Counted from the first letter of the stretch, positions 18,152 through 26,349 are shown. The stretch: DNA of 64,000 nucleotides from an uncultured Eubacteriales bacterium (GCA_900546695.1 URDX01000009.1:1-64000), one strand, 5' to 3'. Translations and numbers: made by a program. Notes: generated from the sequence alone by a model not told the origin.

Positions 18152-18176
18152 GGGCTGTAAAACGGTTTTACAGCCC
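18152..18176 (-). terminator. Intrinsic terminator downstream of the HEAT-repeat gene
   Basis: The inverted repeat GGGCTGTAAAAC/GTTTTACAGCCC is followed, on the minus strand, by TTTTGCG. It probably separates the HEAT-repeat transcript from parC. Confidence 0.65.
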
Positions 18177-18179
18177 ATG

Positions 18180-18357
18180 GGTCCTATGAGATTTTACGCT
18201 GAAAATTTCGTGCCGCAGCGTCGGCGGTATGCCTGCATCGACGTGCTTTTGTCGGAATGCTTACGCCGCAGCGTCGGAATGCTCGCGCCTACATGCTTAC
18301 ATCGGTTCGTATGCGTCGATATGCTTGCATCGACAACGATTTTTCAGACCTGCCGGT
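18180..18357. repeat. Short degenerate tandem repeats
   Basis: Between parC and the HEAT-repeat gene the sequence repeats variants of ATGCTTGCATCGAC, GGAATGCTTACGCCGCAGCG and GGAATGCTCGCGCC about four times at irregular spacing. It has no credible reading frame. The origin is unknown. Confidence 0.4.
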
Positions 18358-18359
18358 GT

Positions 18360-18743
18360 TTAAATGAATCTCGGTGTGCGCTCCTTGGAGGCGACGGCAG
18401 CGTCGAGCAGTGCGCGCTTAACATCAGCCTCGGTCTCGTTTGTCTCAACGAAGTACAGGCGGTCTACCTCGCGCTTTGTGCCGATGACCTTAAGCGCCTC
18501 ACATGCAGCGAGACGAATAGCCTTGTCGTCGTCTGTTATCAGCTTCATGCAGGTGTTAACTGCGGTCTCATCGCGCTTAATCTCGCCGAGTGCGGAGATT
18601 GCAAGCAGACGCAGCGCCTGCTCGTAGCCCTCGTCGGTGAAGTCGGCAATTTTCTCGGAGTTGCCGTCATCCTTCCACTTAGCTATCTTTTCCTCGTCGG
18701 TCTTGGAGGCGAATATTCCCTTAATTCCGTCAAAAAGTCCCAT
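18360..18743 (-). CDS. Small HEAT-repeat protein
   Basis: The 127-residue soluble protein begins MGLFDGIKGIFASKTDEEKI. It then shows two to three helical repeats of HEAT/PBS-lyase type, such as YEQALRLLAISALGEI and KAIRLAACEALKVIGTKREV. Such scaffolds mediate protein contacts and carry no catalytic residues. A ribosome site (AAAGGAA) precedes the ATG. The role is unknown. It is upstream of parC on the same strand but a terminator-like hairpin lies between them. Confidence 0.7.
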   Translation of the reverse strand: MGLFDGIKGIFASKTDEEKIAKWKDDGNSEKIADFTDEGYEQALRLLAISALGEIKRDETAVNTCMKLITDDDKAIRLAACEALKVIGTKREVDRLYFVETNETEADVKRALLDAAVASKERTPRFI

Positions 18744-18838
18744 GATAATATTCCTTTCGTGTCGGTTATTGTTTGAATCGGTACGGGCGGCGCAGCTGCA
18801 CTGCCCGCAGAAGTGTGCGTGATACGCTTACTCGGCAA

Positions 18839-19702
18839 TCATACTCCCGAGTAAGCGGCAAAGCCGCCGTCGACGGGCAGAACAACGCCGTTGACGAATG
18901 CGGATGCATCGGCGTCGCAGAGGAAGAGCAGCGGTCCGCGCAGGTCCTCAACCTCGCCGAAGCGACCCATAGGAGTTGCAGAGAGAATCTTCTCGGAGCG
19001 GGGGGTAAGCGAGCCGTCTTCGTTCATCAAAAGCCCCCTGTTCTGGTTGGTGACAAAGAATCCGGGTGCGATGGCGTTAACGCGGATGCCCACCTTAGAG
19101 AAGTGAACCGCGAGCCACTGCGTGAAGTTGGAAACGGCAGCCTTTGCGCCCGAATATGCGGGTATCTTGGTCAGCGGGCGGAATGCGTTCATGCTCGAGA
19201 TATTGATTATCGTCGGAGCCTCTCTGCCTATCATCTCGCGCGCAAATACCTGCGTCGGGAGCAGCACGCCCATAAAGTTGAGGTCGAAAACGAAGGAAAC
19301 GCCCTTGGGATCAAGGTCAAAGAAGGTCTTGATGCTCTCTGCCTCCTCACTGTTTTCGAGGTCCTCGGGGAAGAGATATTCCTTGTCGGTGGTGCCGCGC
19401 GGATTATTTCCGCCCGCGCCGTTTATAAGGATGTCGGGATAGCCGATCTCTGCATATATCTTCTCTCTTGCAGCCTCAAGACTTGTGCGGTCGAGAACGT
19501 TTGCTTCTACCGCTATCGCAACGCCGCCCGAGATATTTATCTCATCTGCTACCGCCTGAGCTGCTTCAAGACGCAGGTCGCAGACAGCGACCGAAGCGCC
19601 GCATGCAGCAAGCTCCTTTGCAAAGCCGGAGCAGAGAACTCCGCCGCCTCCCGTAACTATCGCGTTCTTTCCGCTCAGGTCTACATATGTTCTTTTTGCC
19701 AT
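18839..19702 (-). CDS. uxuB: SDR-type D-mannonate oxidoreductase (fructuronate reductase)
   Basis: This short-chain dehydrogenase probably interconverts D-fructuronate and D-mannonate with NAD(H) in glucuronate breakdown. The 287-residue protein has the Rossmann motif TGGGGVLCSGFAKEL, the NNPRGTTDKEY insertion, ISSMNAFRPLTKIPAYSGAK with the Tyr-Lys catalytic pair, and IAPGFFVTNQNRGLL. The extended PAYSGAKAAVSNFTQWLAV and VLPVDGGFAAYSGV ends closely resemble the Bacillus YjmF/UxuB type rather than generic SDRs. The ATG has GGAG eight bases upstream; a GTG three codons earlier is less likely. It lies downstream of the ASRT-like and TIM-barrel genes, forming a small sugar-acid cluster. No uxuA or uxaC is in the window. 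Confidence 0.82.
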   Translation of the reverse strand: MAKRTYVDLSGKNAIVTGGGGVLCSGFAKELAACGASVAVCDLRLEAAQAVADEINISGGVAIAVEANVLDRTSLEAAREKIYAEIGYPDILINGAGGNNPRGTTDKEYLFPEDLENSEEAESIKTFFDLDPKGVSFVFDLNFMGVLLPTQVFAREMIGREAPTIINISSMNAFRPLTKIPAYSGAKAAVSNFTQWLAVHFSKVGIRVNAIAPGFFVTNQNRGLLMNEDGSLTPRSEKILSATPMGRFGEVEDLRGPLLFLCDADASAFVNGVVLPVDGGFAAYSGV

Positions 19703-19746
19703 TTCACTCACTCCTGTAATTATCGTTATGTCGTGCGCCGTCGGGC

Positions 19747-20121
19747 TTACTCGACTGCGTAGGCTATCGTTGTCATCAGCGCCATGCTCGTGCTCGATGT
19801 GTCGAGACGGCTGTACTGTACCACTATCGGTTCGTCGCTCTCAAGCAGCACAGAGTAGGGAACATCGCGCTGTATCGGCTCTCCGTCGTCGCTGAGCAGA
19901 CGGTCAAGCCTTATATGGTGCGTACGTCTCGCGCCGCACTCCGCGTGATATCCGTCGAGCTCGGGCTTATCCTCATAAAGCAGCGTCAGACCGATGTGCG
20001 CAGCGCGCTCGCCCGTATTTGTGACGCATATCGCCTCATGGCTTACCTGCTCACCCTCGCCCGAAACAGAGCTGAGAAATGTGTCGGGTATCAGCCAGAC
20101 CTTTTTTCCGTATGCCTTCAT
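19747..20121 (-). CDS. Anabaena sensory rhodopsin transducer (ASRT)-like small-molecule-binding protein
   Basis: The 124-residue protein starts MKAYGKKVWLIPDTFL. It has the conserved blocks VSHEAICVTNTGERAAHIGL, ARRTHHIRLDRLL, PIVVQYSRLDTSS and ALMTTIAYAV, which together are the signature of the ASRT family, a small all-beta protein. The founding member relays signals from Anabaena sensory rhodopsin. Most family members occur in bacteria without rhodopsin and have been proposed to bind a small ligand such as a sugar. Here it sits between a UxuB-like dehydrogenase and a TIM-barrel isomerase, 44 bases upstream of the former, so a role in sensing or handling a sugar acid is my inference. No rhodopsin is encoded nearby. 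Confidence 0.85.
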   Translation of the reverse strand: MKAYGKKVWLIPDTFLSSVSGEGEQVSHEAICVTNTGERAAHIGLTLLYEDKPELDGYHAECGARRTHHIRLDRLLSDDGEPIQRDVPYSVLLESDEPIVVQYSRLDTSSTSMALMTTIAYAVE

Positions 20122-20237
20122 CTCATATCTCCCGAAAAATATTGTGAAAAATCCGAAAATCGGAGAAATCCGAAATTTAGGGAAAATCCGATAAACTCCG
20201 AATACCTCCGGGCTGCTCGGAGAATTCCAAGCCGCGC

Positions 20238-21149
20238 TTACTTCAGGCGCCTGCCCTGATATCCGCGATATTCGGTAGGCCCGTCAAAGAAGGTAACACC
20301 GCCGCGGCAGCGCTTGAGATATTCAAGCGATGTCAGCTGCGAGGTCCATTCCATATCGTCGTAGTGAACGGGATCATGATAGCCCTCGATATCGATACTG
20401 CCCTTGAAGCCGCACTGAATAAGTACGGTGCAGATATCAGCCCAGTTCGTATCGCCGAAGCCGGGTGTGCGGTTCCAAGCGTAGCCGTGAATGCCGCGCA
20501 GACCGTACTCGCGGATAACGTCGTATGCTACCGTCGCATCCTTACCGTGAACGTGTACTATCTTGCTGCCCCAGCGTCTGACCTGCTGAATGGGGTCCAT
20601 CAGCTGCATGACGGCATGGCATGGCTCCCACTCGAGACCGAGCGCGTCGCTCGATATCTCGTTAAAGATAAGCTCCCATGCCTCGGGGCAGAATGCAATA
20701 TTGTGGCTTCCGCGGTCCCAGCCGTCGCCGCAGCCCTCGAGACCAATCTTTACACCCTTGTTCTCCGCAAACTCGATAAGGGGACTGAATACCTTGACGA
20801 AATCGGGGATAGTCTCGCGTACGCTGAGTGCGGGGTGTCCGCCCGCAAACGTACCTATGCGGTCGCAGTCGAAGTACTCTGCGTTTGCAATGAGGTTTTC
20901 AACTCCGCGGCGGGTGTCCTCGTCCTCGATGGTGTTTGCGTATATGCCGAGTGCGGAGATCTTACGTCCGTCGAGCACGTCAAGAACGCGCTTTCCGTAT
21001 TCTTTAAGGTCTCCCTCGCTGCCGTTTGCGAGCGCGCAGCAGTCGTTGAAGTTCAGCTCATAGCTCTCAAAGCCTACGGCATTGAGCTGCGGTATCATCG
21101 TAAGTGCGCTCTGCGCGGGAATAAGTGTGCCTATCTTGATATCAAACAT
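20238..21149 (-). CDS. Sugar phosphate isomerase/epimerase-like TIM-barrel protein
   Basis: The 303-residue protein belongs to the AP-endonuclease-2/xylose-isomerase-like TIM-barrel family. Metal-binding positions are suggested by GLEGCGDGWDRGSHNIAFCP, LGLEWEPCHAVMQ, IVHVHGKDA and SIDIEGYHDPVH. These enzymes isomerise or epimerise sugars, inositols or keto-acids using a divalent metal. With UxuB downstream, a sugar-acid substrate is likely but not shown. The start at 21149 has AGAGGA about eight bases upstream; an earlier in-frame codon lacks a ribosome site. It is the first gene of the cluster and is separated from the ASRT gene by 116 bases with AATCCGA-type short repeats. Confidence 0.75.
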   Translation of the reverse strand: MFDIKIGTLIPAQSALTMIPQLNAVGFESYELNFNDCCALANGSEGDLKEYGKRVLDVLDGRKISALGIYANTIEDEDTRRGVENLIANAEYFDCDRIGTFAGGHPALSVRETIPDFVKVFSPLIEFAENKGVKIGLEGCGDGWDRGSHNIAFCPEAWELIFNEISSDALGLEWEPCHAVMQLMDPIQQVRRWGSKIVHVHGKDATVAYDVIREYGLRGIHGYAWNRTPGFGDTNWADICTVLIQCGFKGSIDIEGYHDPVHYDDMEWTSQLTSLEYLKRCRGGVTFFDGPTEYRGYQGRRLK

Positions 21150-21228
21150 TTCGGTTCCTCTTATATGGACTAAATTTATGAATATTCGCATGCCTCATGC
21201 GGCACTGCCGGCACGGCGAACGCTGCGA

Positions 21229-21690
21229 TTATCCGAACATGGATTTATAGCTGCGGCAATCCTCCGCCTGCTTTTTGCGCTTGTCGTGAATTATCGACAC
21301 GACAGCGCCGCCTATCCAGTACAGAACGCTGAGCAGCGCGGTGAGAAGCAGCCCGCCGCGGGTATTCTTTCCGTCACTTGCTATCAGCACGAATATCAGA
21401 ACGAAGCTGACAGCCGAGCCGAGATAGTGCAGCAGCAGTGCGAGACCGAACGGCAGACGGGGCAGTCTGAACAGCAGACCGAGCAGCGAAACGATAAGCG
21501 AGAAAACAAAAACCGATACCAGCGTAACAAACGACGGCGCATAGCTCGTAAAGAAGGATGCCGCCGCGGTCAGCAAAAGCGTTATGACGGTATACATTAT
21601 GCACGCCATGCATAGGACTCTGCCGAGCATCGCTGCCGTGCCGCTCTGACGGGGGCTCTGCCGCTGTGCCGAATTTTCGCTGTTTTTCAT
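21229..21690 (-). CDS. Small four-helix membrane protein, function unknown
   Basis: The 153-residue protein has a polar N-terminus (about 1-20), then four hydrophobic segments at about 27-47, 53-75, 82-103 and 115-135, and a basic tail. Its size and four-helix layout recall DUF3021-type membrane proteins but I cannot assign it firmly. The start at 21690 follows a GGAG; a longer in-frame start would add a polar leader without ribosome site. It lies upstream of the TIM-barrel gene on the same strand. Confidence 0.6.
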   Translation of the reverse strand: MKNSENSAQRQSPRQSGTAAMLGRVLCMACIMYTVITLLLTAAASFFTSYAPSFVTLVSVFVFSLIVSLLGLLFRLPRLPFGLALLLHYLGSAVSFVLIFVLIASDGKNTRGGLLLTALLSVLYWIGGAVVSIIHDKRKKQAEDCRSYKSMFG

Positions 21691-21935
21691 GCTTTTTCTC
21701 CGATCGAATCGTGTTAATGCCGACCCTCGTCGGCGATACGGTCGGATACGCTCCGACACACAAATACATACTGATTAACTATATCACTAATGTATTAATT
21801 TTTTGTGTTGATTTTGATAATATATTCAAAAATATGCGCTCGCACCCGCCGCCTGCGGCATTTTCCTGCCGATTCCGGGTGAAAACGGTCGATCTGCGGT
21901 GCTGCTGCGCGTGTTCTGACTGCGGTGCATTTTGT

Positions 21936-21964
21936 TTGACAAACCGAACTTGCTGTGTTATAAT
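21936..21964 (+). promoter_or_regulatory. Sigma-A promoter for holB-ricT
   Basis: TTGACA at 21936-21941 and TATAAT at 21959-21964 are spaced by 17 bases. Transcription should start near 21971, which excludes an in-frame TTG at 21970 and supports the TTG at 22000 as the holB start. Confidence 0.88.
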
Positions 21965-21999
21965 AAAATTTGTATGAAAATATATACGGAGGCGCAGAC

Positions 22000-23010
22000 T
22001 TGTTCGATTCGGTTGTTGCAAACAGGAATACGGTGGATATGCTTACCCGTGCCGTCGGTGTTGGCAGGCTGCCGCACGCGCTGATAATCGAGGGCGCGTC
22101 GGGCAGCGGTCGGCATACCATTGCATTTTCGACCGCTGCCGCGCTTGCGGGCGGCGATGCGGATACCGAGCGGAGAATGCGTGAGGGGCTTTGCCCCGAC
22201 GTGCGGCTCATCGGCTGCGCGGAAGGTCGCAAGACCATCGGTGTCGAGACCGTTCGCGAGCTGACTCGCGCCGCGTACATTACGTCGAACGAGTTCAACT
22301 TTCGTATGTTTATAATCGAGGATGCGGAGACTATGACGGTGTCCGCGCAGAATGCATTTCTTAAGCTTTTTGAGGAGCCGCCTCAGGGGGTATACTTTGT
22401 GCTGCTCTGTCTTTCTGCGTCGATGCTGCTGCCTACCGTACGTTCGCGCGCACAGCTGCTGCGTACCGAGCGCTGTCGTGACGAGGATGTAAGGGAATAT
22501 CTGATAAAGTCGAGCCCGCGCGCCGCAGCGCTTGCGCGTGACGGCGGAGTCGAGCTTGACAGGATAATCACCGCCGCCGACGGCTCGATAGGTGAGGCGC
22601 TGCGTCTGCTTGCCCGCTCGGGCGGCGCGGATCGCGTTCGCTTGGCATCGGAGGGCATAATAAACGCGATAGCGTCCCGCTCGGGCGCTGCGGTTATGCT
22701 TTCGGTGTCGAAGCTTTCTTCCGACCGCTCCGACGCATCCGACATTCTCGAAATGACGCTTGACGGACTGCGCGAGCTGCTTTATCGCCGCTGCGCGGGC
22801 ACGGAGACGGACGGCGCTGCCGAGCTGCCGCTGTATGATGCTGCATCGGACGCGAGTGCCGACGACGGCCTTGCCGATTCCATGAGCACGCGGGAGATAT
22901 GCGACTGCATCACCGCGCTGTGCGATGCCCGTGACCGTATCCTGCACAATGCAAACGTTCGTCTTGCGCTTACCTCCGCTGCGCTGCGGCTGAGGTCTGT
23001 AATCGGCTGA
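22000..23010 (+). CDS. holB: DNA polymerase III subunit delta prime
   Basis: This subunit is the stator of the clamp loader that places the sliding clamp on DNA. The 336-residue protein has an AAA+ N-terminal domain with IIEGASGSGRHTIA, where the usual Walker Lys is replaced as expected in a non-hydrolysing subunit. It then has FIIEDAETMTVSAQNAFLKL and FEEPPQGVYFVLLC, both typical of delta prime, and a helical C-terminal domain. The start is a TTG at 22000 placed seven bases after GGAGG. ricT follows 83 bases downstream, as in Bacillus, where holB and yaaT are adjacent. Confidence 0.88.
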   Translation: MFDSVVANRNTVDMLTRAVGVGRLPHALIIEGASGSGRHTIAFSTAAALAGGDADTERRMREGLCPDVRLIGCAEGRKTIGVETVRELTRAAYITSNEFNFRMFIIEDAETMTVSAQNAFLKLFEEPPQGVYFVLLCLSASMLLPTVRSRAQLLRTERCRDEDVREYLIKSSPRAAALARDGGVELDRIITAADGSIGEALRLLARSGGADRVRLASEGIINAIASRSGAAVMLSVSKLSSDRSDASDILEMTLDGLRELLYRRCAGTETDGAAELPLYDAASDASADDGLADSMSTREICDCITALCDARDRILHNANVRLALTSAALRLRSVIG

Positions 23011-23093
23011 CGGGGACGAATATTTCGCGCCGCCGACCGACATGCGGCAGTGCCGCACAAAAGCTAATATGCCTGTAACCGAAAGGAAATAAT

Positions 23094-24884
23094 ATGGATA
23101 ATACCGAATTTAACGGAGAACTTTCCGCGCGCGACGCGGAGGAATTTGACGCGCTGCCCGATGAGGATATCGAGCTCGAGGTCGACGCTGAGATGACTGT
23201 CGAGACTGACGATGCGGATGTGTGTGACGAGCCGACAGATGCAGATGACGCTATGGATGATTCAGAGGCAATCGGTGCGGACGACGATATGCCGGCAGCG
23301 CCCGTCGGCGCTGAGGATGCCGCATTCTATGCTGCAGATGAAAGTGATGCGGAAGATGATATCGAGCCTGACATCGACGTAGACGGTTATGCCGATTCCG
23401 ACGGCTGTGTCATTGATGCCGAAACGGATAATAACAGCAGCGAGAGTCCCGCCGACGAAAACGGGAACGACGCTGCGGGTGCGGCTGAGGATAAAGCAGC
23501 CGAGGGCGACGCAGGGCGCGTTTACGATGTCGTTTCTGTCAGCTTCAAAAAGTCGGGAAAGGGCTACTATTTTGATGCTGCGGGCGAGAGCTATTCGCGC
23601 GGTGACAATGTTATAGTTGAGACATCGCGCGGGACGGAGTACGGCTCCGTAATCTGCGGAAACCGCGCCGTGACCGAGCGCGAGATTGTACAGCCGCTGC
23701 GCCCCGTTCTCCGTCGCGCGACAGATGCGGACGAGCAGATACATCGCGACAATCTCAGAAAAGAGATAGACGCGTACAATGCCTGCGTTGAAAAGATAGC
23801 TAAGCACGGGCTCGATATGAAGCTCGTCGATGTTGAGTATACGTTTGACAACAGCAAGCTCATCTTCTATTTCACCGCTGAGGGCAGGGTCGATTTCCGC
23901 GAGCTCGTCAAGGACCTTGCGGCTATGTTCAGAACGCGCATCGAGCTGCGTCAGATAGGCATACGCGACGAGGCTAAGCTTATGGGCGGTCTCGGTATCT
24001 GCGGTCGCCCGTTCTGTTGTCATTCCTTCCTTTCCGACTTCGTTCAGGTGTCGATAAAGATGGCAAAGGAGCAGAATCTCTCGCTCAATTCGAGCAAGAC
24101 GAGCGGCGCGTGCGGCAGACTCATGTGCTGTCTGCGTTACGAGTACGACGTTTATTGCGAGGAGATAAAGAAAACGCCTAAGCTCGACGCGGTCGTTGAG
24201 ACCCCCGACGGTGAGGGTATTGTCAAGGAGACCATGCCGCTGACGGGCAAGGTCAGAGTTGAGGTAAGAAAGAAGCACGATACGTCGGTCAAGGTGTACA
24301 GTCGCGATGATGTTACAGTCGTTCAGGGTAAGAGTGCGAAGGAGTATATCGCGGAGAAGAATGCCGAGCTTGAACGGCTCGAGGCATCCCGCCCCGAGCG
24401 TCACGAGCGACCCGAGCGCAAGCCGATGTCGAAGCCGGATAAGGCTGCAACCATAGAGGAGGCAGAGACCCGCCGCGCAGAGCGCGCAGCGCAGGCGCGC
24501 GCCTGCATCGGACTTGAGACTGCCGCTGTGGCTGAGACCGACGGCGGACAGGGTGAACCGCGTGACGGCGAACGCCGCCGCGACGGCAGACCGCCGCGTG
24601 ACCGCAGAGGCGGTCGCGGCAGGGACGGTCGCAATAACCGCGAGCCGCGCGAAAGTCGCGAAAATCGTGAACAGCGTGAAAGCCGTGACAATCGCGAACC
24701 CCGCGAAAACAGAGAGCCCCGTGAAAATCGTGACAGCCGTGAAACACGTGAGGGGAGAGAATCCCGTGATAATCACGACAACCGTGAACAGCGCGAAGGC
24801 AGAGACCGCCGTAGGGGCGGGCGCGGCAGACGCGGACGCCGCGGGTCGGGCGGCTCGAATAATTCGGGCGGTCAGGGCAATTAA
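23094..24884 (+). CDS. ricT: PSP1-domain protein RicT (YaaT) with long acidic N-terminal and Arg/Glu-repeat C-terminal extensions
   Basis: RicT is part of the RicA-RicF-RicT complex that in Bacillus carries 4Fe-4S clusters and helps RNase Y mature certain mRNAs. The PSP1 core lies at about residues 145-440 and contains GLGICGRPFCCHSFLSDF and SGACGRLMCCLRYEYDVYC, whose Cys residues bind the cluster. The protein is 596 residues against about 275 in Bacillus. About 140 N-terminal residues are almost purely acidic, and about 120 C-terminal residues are RG/RE/NRE repeats (for example RESRENREQRESRDNREPR). Both extensions are probably disordered. The C-terminal repeats could bind RNA, which is inference. 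It follows holB and precedes ferredoxin, trmN6 and rsmI. Confidence 0.88.
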   Translation: MDNTEFNGELSARDAEEFDALPDEDIELEVDAEMTVETDDADVCDEPTDADDAMDDSEAIGADDDMPAAPVGAEDAAFYAADESDAEDDIEPDIDVDGYADSDGCVIDAETDNNSSESPADENGNDAAGAAEDKAAEGDAGRVYDVVSVSFKKSGKGYYFDAAGESYSRGDNVIVETSRGTEYGSVICGNRAVTEREIVQPLRPVLRRATDADEQIHRDNLRKEIDAYNACVEKIAKHGLDMKLVDVEYTFDNSKLIFYFTAEGRVDFRELVKDLAAMFRTRIELRQIGIRDEAKLMGGLGICGRPFCCHSFLSDFVQVSIKMAKEQNLSLNSSKTSGACGRLMCCLRYEYDVYCEEIKKTPKLDAVVETPDGEGIVKETMPLTGKVRVEVRKKHDTSVKVYSRDDVTVVQGKSAKEYIAEKNAELERLEASRPERHERPERKPMSKPDKAATIEEAETRRAERAAQARACIGLETAAVAETDGGQGEPRDGERRRDGRPPRDRRGGRGRDGRNNREPRESRENREQRESRDNREPRENREPRENRDSRETREGRESRDNHDNREQREGRDRRRGGRGRRGRRGSGGSNNSGGQGN

Positions 24885-24944
24885 AGCACGGGTAAAAAAC
24901 AAATAAAGATTCGACAAAATTAGCAGCGCTGCCGTTAAATGCTG

Positions 24945-24973
24945 TTGACATAACTGAACCTGTGTGATATAAT
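24945..24973 (+). promoter_or_regulatory. Sigma-A promoter for the ferredoxin gene
   Basis: TTGACA at 24945-24950 and TATAAT at 24968-24973, with a 17-base spacer, lie about 60 bases upstream of the ferredoxin ATG. Confidence 0.88.
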
Positions 24974-25037
24974 AGCACCGTCCCGAGGGCGATGCGCCCG
25001 AAGGAAGACGATATAGAATACATGGAGGTATTTTACG

Positions 25038-25208
25038 ATGGCATACAAAATTTCCGATGAGTGCATTTCCTGCGGCGCATGCGCAGGCGAGTGCCCTGTA
25101 AGTGCTATTTCCGAGGGTGACGGAAAGTACGAAATCAACGCTGATGAGTGCCTGAGCTGCGGTGCATGTGCAGAGGTTTGCCCCGTAGGCGCACCTGCTG
25201 CTGAGTGA
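25038..25208 (+). CDS. Clostridial-type 2[4Fe-4S] ferredoxin
   Basis: This 56-residue electron carrier starts MAYKISDECISCGACAGECP and ends with a second CLSCGACAEVCP motif. Each CxxCxxCxxxCP set ligates one of two 4Fe-4S clusters. The length and two-fold symmetry are typical of clostridial ferredoxins that serve hydrogenase, pyruvate:ferredoxin oxidoreductase and related enzymes. GGAGG lies before the ATG and a consensus promoter is upstream, so it is likely strongly and separately expressed. It interrupts the conserved ricT-trmN6 neighbourhood. Confidence 0.95.
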   Translation: MAYKISDECISCGACAGECPVSAISEGDGKYEINADECLSCGACAEVCPVGAPAAE

Positions 25209-25427
25209 TTTTAAACCATCAGGTTGGGACGCTGAAAAAGTCCGGACCGAAAAAGTGAATAAGCAGCTACTCCGATTTTGCATTGCAGAAGAGCTAAGCG
25301 AAATCAGAAGAAATCCTACCGGTTTTTTCGGGAATAATGAAATTTACTTTTTCTGCGAGCGCTTTTGCCCCTTGACGTACGCCTGACGGGGCAAAATCAC
25401 TCACTCCGAACATTTTTATCTGTCCCC
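25209..25427. other. Intergenic region with a hairpin, no gene recognised
   Basis: About 220 bases follow the ferredoxin gene. They include related short motifs (CGAAAAAGTG, TTACTTTTTCTGCG, CCGGTTTTTTCGG) and the hairpin listed separately. I see no protein. It may be a long structured 3' untranslated region. Confidence 0.4.
25363..25396 (+). terminator. Hairpin downstream of the ferredoxin gene, possible terminator
   Basis: TTTTGCCCC (25363-25371) pairs with GGGGCAAAA (25388-25396) around a 16-nt loop. No clean T-tract follows, so it may instead be an mRNA-stabilising structure. Confidence 0.45.
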
Positions 25428-25464
25428 AAGGGGCTGTTAAAAAGTTGTTTTTTAACAACCCCTT
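25428..25464 (+). terminator. Intrinsic terminator before trmN6
   Basis: AAGGGG/CCCCTT and an inner AT-rich extension (25436-25443 with about 25448-25455) form a strong stem followed by TTTTCTTTT. It should end the ferredoxin transcript. Confidence 0.8.
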
Positions 25465-25608
25465 TTCTTTTACGTGAGGATTAAAAAGCTTGAGCAGGAA
25501 ACGGTTCGAATATAATTAGGAAATCGGTCGCTGCTGCGCAGAAAGCAGACTGACATTATGCAGCTCAATCCGAACGCGCAGACGTGCAAATTAAAAGGAG
25601 GCGGAGAG

Positions 25609-26349
25609 ATGGACGATATATGTTTGCCGGGGGAATCGGTCATTGACATAAATCTCGGTATGCGTATGATACGCACCGACGGCGGTTTTACCTACGGCAC
25701 AGACGCACTGCTGCTCGCCGCCTTTGCGCGCGGGGGAGGCGCGGGGCGCTGCGCTGATCTCGGCAGCGGTGCGGGCTCGATATCGCTGCTGCTTGCTGCG
25801 GCGGGAAAGTATGAGCATGTTACCGCAGTTGAGGCGCAACCCGACTATGCGGCGCTTGCCCGTCGCAATGTTCTGCTGAACGGTATTTCCGACCGCGTTG
25901 ATGTTCTTGAGAGCGACATACGCGAGCTGCCGCGCGGAATGCGATTTGACGCAGTGGTGTCAAATCCGCCGTATATGAAGGTAAGCTCGGGAAAGGCTGC
26001 TGCCGACGGAGGGCGTAACCGTTCACGGCACGAGACGCGCGGCGGGATATCCGAATTTTGTGCTGTGGCGGCGCAACTGCTCGAATGGGGCAGCCCGTTC
26101 TACGTTGTTTATCGCCCCGACAGGCTATGTGACCTTATCTGCGCTATGCGCGATGTCGGCATAGAGCCGAAGCGCATGTGCTACGTGCAGTACGACGCTT
26201 TGCACGAGCCGTCGCTTGTGCTTGCAGAGGGGGTGCGCGGTGGCTCTGCTGCGCTGCGTCTGCTGCCTGCGCTTCTTTTGCGCGATGCATCGGGCTGTGA
26301 GAGCGAGAGATACCGCGAGATAATCGGGAGCATGAGCTTTGGCGGCTGA
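25609..26349 (+). CDS. trmN6: tRNA1(Val) (adenine(37)-N6)-methyltransferase-like protein
   Basis: This S-adenosylmethionine-dependent methyltransferase belongs to the YfiC/YabB family that forms m6A37 in tRNA1(Val). The 246-residue protein has the family's leading FTYGTDALLLAAFA, the SAM-binding ADLGSGAGSISLLLA and AVEAQPDYAALARRN, and the catalytic VVSNPPYMK (NPPY). The ATG at 25609 follows AAGGAGG. An in-frame codon 17 residues earlier lacks a ribosome site. rsmI follows downstream, the same order as yabB-yabC in Bacillus. The exact tRNA target is inferred from the family. Confidence 0.85.
   Translation: MDDICLPGESVIDINLGMRMIRTDGGFTYGTDALLLAAFARGGGAGRCADLGSGAGSISLLLAAAGKYEHVTAVEAQPDYAALARRNVLLNGISDRVDVLESDIRELPRGMRFDAVVSNPPYMKVSSGKAAADGGRNRSRHETRGGISEFCAVAAQLLEWGSPFYVVYRPDRLCDLICAMRDVGIEPKRMCYVQYDALHEPSLVLAEGVRGGSAALRLLPALLLRDASGCESERYREIIGSMSFGG

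Noticed and set aside
19747..20121. A light-sensing system
   Set aside because: The transducer-like protein is clear, but no rhodopsin or retinal-synthesis gene is present and the neighbours are sugar-acid enzymes.
21970..21999. An in-frame TTG at 21970 as the holB start
   Set aside because: It lies at or before the expected transcription start of the consensus promoter; the TTG at 22000 has GGAGG at ideal spacing.
23262..25283. A 673-codon open frame on the minus strand across ricT and the ferredoxin gene
   Set aside because: It is antisense to two well-supported genes, has no ribosome site and no recognisable protein. Frames like this arise from the codon bias of GC-rich genes.
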